Assembly (NCBI GenBank): GCA_025603075.1 | Contig: MU626512.1 | Span: forward strand, 1 to 26,055 | DNA from: Neoconidiobolus thromboides FSU 785 | Taxonomy: Eukaryota; Entomophthoromycota; Entomophthoromycetes; Entomophthorales; Neoconidiobolaceae | Length of the DNA: 26,055 nt | Reading direction: 5' to 3' | Shown: positions 19,608 through 26,055 of the stretch, one piece after another | Layout of the letters: every line of letters starts with the position of its first letter | Numbering within the stretch: the first letter of the stretch is position 1 | Program-made: the position numbers and the translations under genes | The notes under the pieces: generated by a model | What the model saw: the letters and a program-made list of their open reading frames with translations, nothing else | The model's database searches: none | Told to the model about the DNA's origin: nothing

Positions 19608-20180
19608 TATAACATAATTTTTGAGTATAGCAAAATATTTCTAATACAATTCAGGCTCTATAAATGATAATGAACAATTGATATTTTAGTCATTAAATAA
19701 TCCATATTCTACTAGATTTTAATAAAATCCAATTTACTTAATTTGGATATAGTGCAAATTAATATTGGAATTGATTTTTGCTATTTTGATGAAATAACAG
19801 AGTTTTCATAAATGATTTTTTTGGTTTCAAAAGAGTAGTTATACTTTCAAGTGTTTATTATAGCTTGTTAAACCCTTAAGACATTGAAGTGGGTGACTGG
19901 ATGGTTAGGATCTATTTACCCTGTTTATTTACTAAAGAGCAACCTTTTGTCTAAAAAATAGCACTTACATTTATAAAACTTTTTATTTTATGTTTTATCA
20001 TTATAGTAAAAAAAGCTAAATCATTGCATTTTGTGAAGTTTATAAATAGTAATATCCGATAAAACTAAATAAACAGTTACTTTTTTAAAAAAAGCACTTT
20101 AATGACCAAAAATAGCACTTATTTTAAAAAATTATAAAAAAATTAAAAACAAGAACAAAAAGTATGAAAAACAAAGTATA

Positions 20181-20279
20181 TGGGGATAGGTTTTTTTGTT
20201 TAAGAATTTTACTACAATCTTTCCACTCAAATAGCACTTAAAAAATGGAAAAATAATAAAACCAAAAAAAACACCCCCG
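20181..20279 (+). mobile_element. MITE copy 8
   Basis: 99 bp element TGGGGATAGGTTTTTTTG...AAAACACCCCCG with TA at 20179-20180 and at the start of the adjoining TA microsatellite. The interior CACTCAAATAGCACTTAAAAAATGG is family-typical. Confidence 0.93.
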
Positions 20280-20298
20280 TATATATATATATATATAT
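20280..20298. repeat. TA microsatellite at the MITE copy 8 border
   Basis: Nineteen bases of alternating TA begin exactly at the target-site TA of MITE copy 8. Either the element inserted into a pre-existing TA tract, or the duplicated TA expanded afterwards. Confidence 0.9.
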
Positions 20299-20316
20299 CA
20301 CATTTTAGTTAAGCAT

Positions 20317-20743
20317 CTAAATAAAAGAGATAGATTTATAGGTGCTATAGAATGCTGCTCTGACTTGCCCAAATTGCTTACTATTTGTTTCACCCTCTAG
20401 TTTCAAACTTTCTCTCAAGTGATGAGGACTTATATCTTGGTCGCAGAGATCCAGGTAGCCCTATTCTTACTGCATAAAGCTCTAAGGTAATGGCATTCCT
20501 ATCCCAATCTATGTTACTTCCTCTTCAATATATGTATGCATTAATATACATAAACCTGAAAAGATGTTAGTCAGATATATGTTGACCCAGTCTAAAGTAC
20601 ATACGTTTAAGGTAAAGTACCTTACAGTAATTATATAATTTGTCTCTCGCCTTTATATTCCTTTACTTTGCCCTTCGAACTTCACTTTCAGTACTCGGCT
20701 CATTCTTTTCAATTTTTCCAAAATCCACATCTACAAATAACAT
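20317..20743 (-). CDS. small three-exon protein, unrecognised
   Basis: Three minus-strand exons, 20667-20743, 20518-20620 and 20317-20460, join across GT-AG introns of 46 bp (20621-20666) and 57 bp (20461-20517) in consistent phase to a TAG stop. They give 107 residues. The protein begins MLFVDVDFGKIEKNEPSTES. It has a hydrophobic middle (NIYLTNIFSGLCILMHTYI, about residues 43-61) that could be one membrane segment or a buried helix, then a polar tail with GYLDLCDQD and GQVRAAFYSTYKS. No single exon reaches 50 codons, so simple open-frame scans miss it. Higher GC than the surroundings and introns of typical length support a real gene. It may instead be a fragment lacking upstream exons, because the start is only the first ATG in frame. 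No family is recognised. Confidence 0.45.
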
Positions 20744-21310
20744 ACTTGGAGAGCCTTTGGCTTTTATAAGATTTCACATAAAAATTATTTTGTAACAAAG
20801 TGGATACAATGTATAAATCGAGTAGTTTAATAGATAATCGATTATTTTTTAATGGGTTTGTTTTTAAACTATTAGCTTATAAAGATAAAGAATATAATTT
20901 ACTATTATAGAAACAGAACAAAAATTACAAAGTTATAGTATATAGTTTATTAGTTTCTGTTCTGGTATTTTTTGTATTTAAATTAGAGTATATTTTAATA
21001 GTGATACGAAAAGTGACTTTTTGAAATTTTAAAGTTTAGTTTGTATAATAAAATCTGCTATTCAATCATAACTTAAAAGCCCAACTACAAAAACAATGAG
21101 CTATAGCTTTTCAATAAGCAGTAAATAAGTATATCAATTAAAGAAAGCTTATATTGTAGCAAAATAAAATATATAACATAGTTCTACAAAATAGGGTGCC
21201 GTTATATAGCCAAGTTGCCCAAAAACAATCTGTAATAAATTTGAAGTTCTAAAGTTTTTCCTAGAATTTAGTTGCATCATAAAACTTGGAGTAACTATGA
21301 AATCAAATTC
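20744..21310. other. AT-rich spacer
   Basis: Between the small three-exon gene (-) and the PH-SMP gene (+), which are divergent, so this stretch should contain both promoters. No coding or RNA feature is supported, and no clear TATA box for the minus-strand gene was picked out. Confidence 0.45.
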
Positions 21311-21340
21311 AGTAGCCAATGAGAATAAGAATAAACCTTA
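21311..21340 (+). promoter_or_regulatory. CCAAT-containing promoter module of the PH-SMP gene
   Basis: AGTAGCCAATGA followed by a purine-rich stretch and AAACCTTA, about 60-90 bp upstream of the ATG at 21400. The same arrangement (AGTAGCCAATGA, A-run, ACCTTA) occurs at 17111-17134 upstream of the zinc-cluster gene. A CCAAT-binding (HAP/NF-Y) site is the simplest reading. Confidence 0.4.
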
Positions 21341-21399
21341 ACGTAGCTTATAAATTTCCAACCTTTAATTTGATAATTGCATTTTAATCTTGCCATAAA

Positions 21400-23549
21400 A
21401 TGGGGTATATCTTAAGCTATATAATCTCGTTTGTATTAGGTGGTATCATTGGGGCGCCAATTCTATTGTACTATGGGTATACCATATTGGACAATGTAGT
21501 AAATAAGAAAGAGCCTGTAAATTTGGATATTGAGGATGGTAAGTATATTTTGATTAAACATGCATAAATATGTAAATCCTGATTAACTAGATAAGTTTGA
21601 ATTTGAAGATACGGACTCGGAATTAGTAACGAAAGTGGGGTGGATACATGTATTACATCACGAAAAAGAGCTAGGTTTGCCAAATAATAATAATCTAAGC
21701 GGAATACTAAGTTCAAGTCTAAGCTCATTATTGGAAAGAAGAAATCCACATAACACTAAGAGGGATAAGCATAGTTGCTATGGGGTATTGAAAAAAGATC
21801 AACTTTTGATTTATGAAAGCGGTAATAGGGTAGAATGCCGTGGAGCTATTCTGCTATCAGAGTATCAAGTACTCCTTTACCCTGATAATTTAATGGATAA
21901 CGAAGTATTTAAGAAGATTCATCCTATTCATTTGAAACATGTCGATAGTGTAAGTAATGAAGTAAGTGAAAATAGTAGTGATAGCGGAGATAATGGAGAA
22001 GAGGAGAAAGTCATTGATAGCTCAGTTGGTGAAGTTGATAAACAGGAGGTTAAAAAAGAAACCAAGTTTGAGGAATATTTTATTTATTTAGATTCTTCAG
22101 TTGAAAAGGAAAGTTGGTTTATCTGCTTATTGAAAGCATCAAAGTTAAACAAAAATATCAAAGAAAGAGAAACCTTATATGTTGATAAAACCGCAATCAA
22201 TTCTTTAATTAATACTTTAGACTCAAGTTCAGTCCATTTACAAACAAAATGGCTAAATGCATTATTAGGTAAATATTTAATATAAATTTAGGCTGGAGCT
22301 TAAAACAACAATGCATACTTTTTATATCATATATATCTGTTTGGATCATTTATTAATATTTAAATTAGGTAGGGTATTTTTAGGCATATATAAAACAGAC
22401 AAAGTGAAAGAGTATTTTATAAATAAAATAAAGACAAAAACAACGAAAGTGAAGAAGCCAGGGTTTCTAGGGGAGATATTAGTTAGAGATTTAAAAGTGG
22501 GGGATAGTATACCATATATAACAAATCCAAAATTAATCAATTTGAACAAAGAAGGAGAATTGAGTATAGAAATGGATTTACAGTATAATGGAGGGTTTTT
22601 AGCAGAAATTGAAACAATTGCTAACATACAGGTTACAAGCAAATTAAAAGCAATCTTAATCAAGCTCCTGCTAACCGTTAAGTTAAAGCATTTAAGTGGC
22701 AAAATTTTATTAAGAATTAAACCTCCGCCTACAAATCGATTTTGGATTGGATTTTACCAGCTACCGAAAATGGATTTGGAAATTGAACCTATGGTGTCAG
22801 ACACTCAAATCAAATCTTCAATGATTATATCTGCTATCGAAAAAAGAATTGTAGACCAAATCAAAGAAAGTTTAGTATTACCTAATATGGATGACTATTG
22901 CTTTTTTCCATCGCATGGTAGTGGGGGTATATTTGATAATATGAACCTTTACCAAGATGAAACTGAAGAAGAAGTTATTGAAGATGATAACAATTCAATT
23001 ATAAATAATGAAAGCGATGGTAATAGTAAAGAATCAAATAGTGCTAGCACTGGTGTCAATGCTATTGAAAAAGAAGAGACTATCTCAGCCGTTGAAGACA
23101 AACCGAATGGGTCAAGCCCAAGTTTATCACCGATAAAAATAAAGAATTTAAAAGAAAAATTACAATCTGCAGTAAGCCATAGCCATCCCAGTAGTCAAGC
23201 TAGTAGTCATAGTAATCCATCCTTAAGTTTAAATGAAGATGCTGGTTCTGCTAATCAAAGTAAAACCAATACAAATAACTTTAGTGAACGTTTAAAGAAT
23301 TATTTTGGAAGTAAAAAGAAGAACACAATTTATAACAATCCAAACTCAAGTAATTCAATGCCAGACTTAAATAATGAGGACAAAAAAATACAAAAGAGTA
23401 ATTCTTTGTATACTGAATTTGAAGGCCCCTCTTCCTCTATCCAACTGCCCCCAAAAGCGGCATTGGACGCTGAAGGCGATTCTTTTAGAAAAAGAAAGTT
23501 TATACCAACTCAAACGGTAAAAGTTAGTTCGCAGCCCTTTTTATCTTAA
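21400..23549 (+). CDS. NVJ2/TEX2-like membrane-anchored PH-SMP lipid-transfer protein
   Basis: Exons 21400-21538, 21591-22268 and 22369-23549 join to about 665 residues. An N-terminal membrane segment (residues about 3-27, YILSYIISFVLGGIIGAPILLYYGY) would anchor it in the ER. A split PH-like domain follows (about 55-230: GWIHVLHH, HSCYGVLKKDQLLIY, EYFIYLD, ESWFICLLKASK). An SMP domain runs from WLNALLGRVFLG (about 267) through GFLGEILVRDL, DLQYNGGFLAEIET, IKPPPTNRFWIGFYQLP and VLPNMDD (about 450). The tail is Ser/Asn-rich and disordered (about 455-665). SMP domains are tubular lipid-transfer modules; yeast Nvj2 and human TEX2, with this order of domains, work at ER contact sites. The 100 bp second intron (22269-22368) is twice the local norm, so a missed micro-exon at the SMP start cannot be excluded, though LLG-RVFLG joins well. 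Confidence 0.92.
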
Positions 23550-23681
23550 TTTTTTGGCCATGTTATGTTTATGTATCTTTTTAGTTTATGTTCACTTGTT
23601 TTAGTTTATTAAAGTAAACTCTATTATTATTTATTATTGTCATAATGTTAGAAGTTTATTACTATCAAGTTTTTACTTATG

Positions 23682-23727
23682 CTTAGTTAAAAAGTTTAAC
23701 TAAGGTTACATTTGCCTACTACAGGCA
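23682..23727. other. tandem hairpins downstream of the PH-SMP gene
   Basis: CTTAGTTAAA (23682-23691) pairs perfectly with TTTAACTAAG (23695-23704) around a 3-base loop. TGCCT (23713-23717) pairs with AGGCA (23723-23727) around ACTAC. They lie about 135-180 bp past the stop codon, possibly in the 3' UTR. The role is unknown and could be chance; the 10 bp stem is the stronger of the two. Confidence 0.35.
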
Positions 23728-23915
23728 TATAACGTTTTAGTTTTATTATGATATTTAAATATTATTTATATAACGCAAACTAGGGCTATTTGGTAACAAG
23801 TATTTTTTCACATTCAAACTTTTTTAACATCAAACTTTTTTATCTCTACTATATTTAAAAATAAAACTATAGTAAAATGATCCGATTTAAACTATTCATT
23901 AGTATAGACATCATA

Positions 23916-24012
23916 TGAGGATTTTTTTTTTTAAACAATGTTACTAACAATCTTTCTGCTCAAATAATGCTTGAAAAATGAAAAAAGTGATGAAACTAAA
24001 AAAACATCCTCA
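23916..24012 (+). mobile_element. MITE copy 9
   Basis: 97 bp element TGAGGATTTTTTTTTT...AAACATCCTCA with TA at 23914-23915 and 24013-24014. The interior ACTAACAATCTTTCTGCTCAAATAATGCTTGAAAAATG matches the family. It lies in the spacer between the PH-SMP gene and the kinase. Confidence 0.92.
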
Positions 24013-24703
24013 TACAGTCGAATATTAGTTATAACCAAGTAATATTAATAAATTTACTTTCCGAAATTAATATTTGTTCAAGAGACTAATTAGGAATATG
24101 CTACATAATAATTTAATTGCTTTAATAATTTATAAAATTGCAATTATTAGTTTTCATGGTGCTAATTAATTACAATACTGAAGCTGAAAAGTTCAAATTT
24201 TTAATTTAATGGATTCGAAAATCATACAGTTTTTGTTTTAATAGATATATCTTTATAGCGCTAATACATCTTTCATTTTAAAACAAAATAATTCAGTTTA
24301 TTATATAATAAAATTGCAGAATATCTTTTACTAAAATACTATAAACCTCCCAAAAACTAAAAAAGCGGTAATGTGCTCATTCAAATAAAGCAACACCACT
24401 ACCAAAAAGCAGGGAATTTCACCTTACAAGTAATGTAACAAAAAAGGATAATCAGCAAAGAAAGGGCAAGTCAACATTTGATTGGCAGTTAAAAACAAAA
24501 AGTAAGAATATTAAAAACTCAAAAAGATCAAAAAGAGTCAACATTAAAAAAAATAACTTTGTTGTTTACTTATGCATCTCTAAATCAAGCTTAAACTCCC
24601 TTTTTGTTTTTTACTTTTCAAACACAACATTTGAAATTCAACACACATATTAAAATTAACGCTCAATCACAATCACTTGCATTCAATTATCAACTTATAA
24701 AAC
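24013..24703. other. upstream region of the CDK-like kinase gene
   Basis: Intergenic stretch that must hold the kinase promoter and leader. The last 150 bases are rich in CAA/CAC and TTC repeats, as in many fungal 5' leaders. ATTGG at about 24482-24486 gives a reverse CCAAT box about 220 bp upstream of the start. No gene is seen. Confidence 0.4.
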
Positions 24704-26055
24704 ATGAAATTATTATCCGATAAAACATTTAGGTAATACATCCTCATCTCAAGCCTGAAATTTTAGGACCATCTATTTTGATTTGAATCTTAATTTTAAT
24801 TGATTGAATAGACTTAAAGACTTTCGTGCAAATCAAAAATTGTTAGGCGAAGGTACGTATGGTGTTGTATACTCAGCCAAGGGAAAAAAGGATGGTAAAA
24901 TATATGCCATTAAAAAATCTTTTGTATACAAAGAAGACGATGGGATACCACAATCAGCTTTGAGAGAAATTAGCTCGTTGAAAAAATTAGCACATCCTAA
25001 TATTGTATCGTAAGTAGTTAAAATATGCTTTCGAATAGTTCAGCTAATATTTATATAGCCTTATAAGTATCAGATACCTCTTCCGTGAGCTTTATCTTGT
25101 GTTCGAAAGGTTGCCTCAGGATTTATCCATGCTAATCAAGAATGCTGATCCTTACATTGGTATTCCTCAAAAATCTATTAAGGTAACTTAGTTCATATTT
25201 AAAATTTGATTGATGATAATAACTAATATTTAGATCTTTATGTTAGATATAGCTAAAGGCCTGAATCATATCCACTCTCATGGGTTTGTACATCGTGATT
25301 TAAAACCAGGAAATATATTAATTGATGCCCAAGGTAGACTCAAGATTGGTGACTTTGGTTTAATGAGACGTAAGATGTCAAAGGAAAGAAAATATACTCA
25401 AGAAGTAATATTGATTATTGCATCAATTTTGTAATAAATTAACATAGCTATAAGGTGGTTACTCTTGGTTATAGAGCTCCTGAAGCTTTACTTGAGACTA
25501 CAAAACATGATGCTTCACTTGATATTTGGAGTATGGGTTGTATATTTGCTGAACTATTTTTATTAACACCATTGTTTAAAGGTAATTAGAACAACTATAA
25601 TAACTATAATAACTATACAAATAAGAATAACAATTTAAATATTAATTTAGCTGAAAATGCTGATGGACACTTAGATTTAATTTTTAAGTAAGAAAAATTA
25701 ATTGGGAAACTCAATAAATATTGATTATTTATTTTAGAACACTTGGTATTCCAACTGAAGCTACTTGGCCCGGAGTTACTAACTTTGAAAAGTTCCAAAA
25801 GTATATCCATAATACTTACAGACCACAGGGTCTTCATAACGCTTGTCCAAATATGACTGAAGAAATTAGAGAAATTCTTGAGGTATGGTTCATTTTATAT
25901 AGTAGTGTAATTTAGATTATTGACTTTACAATTGTAGGAAATCTTAGTTTGTAACCCAAAAAGAAGGATGAAAGGCACACAGTTTGTTTCTTTACCTTAT
26001 TTTGCTATTGAAGAAGACCACGTATATCATAGGCTAGTTAGGATGCCTAGATTTA
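24704..26055 (+). CDS. CDK-family (CMGC) protein kinase, 3' end outside window
   Basis: Exons 24704-24732, 24812-25009, 25059-25182, 25234-25404, 25455-25581, 25651-25687, 25738-25882 and 25938 to the window edge give about 316 residues so far. The ATG at 24704 opens a nine-codon exon spliced by a 79 bp intron to [10 protein letters not shown]. Catalytic features: [13 protein letters not shown] glycine loop with the inhibitory Thr-Tyr pair, YAIKKSF lysine, [12 protein letters not shown] in place of the PSTAIRE helix, [10 protein letters not shown] catalytic loop, DFGLM magnesium site, and [16 protein letters not shown]-loop with the activating Thr. The CMGC insert [18 protein letters not shown] is present. 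Compared with CDK2-type kinases, DFGLA reads DFGLM and the TLWYRAPE Trp is Gly. These kinases phosphorylate Ser/Thr-Pro with a cyclin partner. The subtype is unresolved; the PSTAIRE variant DGIPxSALREI recalls CDK7/CDK10-type sequences. Confidence 0.92.
25594..25617 (+). repeat. 9-bp tandem repeat inside a kinase intron
   Basis: ACTATAATA repeated about 2.7 times within the 69 bp intron 25582-25650 of the CDK-like gene. The repeat accounts for most of this intron's extra length over the usual 45-55 bp and may be length-polymorphic. Confidence 0.7.

Noticed and set aside
20396-20510. A second frame (DWDRNAITLELYAVRIGL and onwards) in the small minus-strand gene
   Set aside because: It looked coding at first, but no donor in the right phase leads into it. 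The alternative frame joins all three exons in phase to a stop.
1-26055. tRNA, rRNA, CRISPR, prokaryotic operon or virus-like genes
   Set aside because: I saw no tRNA TPsiC-type box with matching stems, no regularly spaced direct repeats, and no capsid, polymerase or transposase protein signature.

Overview
This is a very AT-rich nuclear fragment from a fungus. Fungal origin rests on an intact Zn2Cys6 (Gal4-type) zinc-cluster regulator at 15292-17025. The genes are dense with short GT-AG introns, mostly 42-57 bp. The AT content, intron density and presence of a BRWD/PHIP-type WD40-bromodomain protein suggest an early-diverging lineage, for example Entomophthoromycotina such as Conidiobolus. 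That placement is inference; no taxon marker is present. No tRNA, rRNA, CRISPR or prokaryotic operon structure was seen.

Left part (1-2860): a possible tiny two-exon gene at the edge, one MITE copy, and a decayed kelch-repeat gene with frameshifts and nonsense codons on the minus strand (717-1909). Gene-dense core (2861-12556): an 18-exon BRWD/PHIP-like gene (+), then three minus-strand genes: intronless 6-phosphogluconolactonase, a nine-exon NEDD8-activating-enzyme regulatory subunit (NAE1/Ula1), and an intronless secreted TIM-barrel-like hydrolase candidate.

Middle and right (12557-24703): a repeat-rich zone. It holds a long imperfect inverted repeat (12823-13693), eight of the nine copies of a ~100 bp TA-flanked MITE family, the zinc-cluster gene, degenerate exon-like fragments, a small three-exon minus-strand gene that appears only after splicing (20317-20743), and an NVJ2/TEX2-like PH-SMP lipid-transfer gene (+, 21400-23549). 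A CDK-family kinase (+) begins at 24704 and runs off the right edge.

The clearest new observation is a filled/empty insertion pair inside the window. One arm of the inverted repeat carries a MITE and the other arm keeps the unoccupied site. This fixes the element ends (TGGGG...CCA) and the TA target duplication without any outside data. The annotated genes serve unrelated housekeeping roles (chromatin reading, pentose phosphate pathway, neddylation, ER-contact lipid transfer, cell-cycle-type kinase). I see no multi-gene system linking them.
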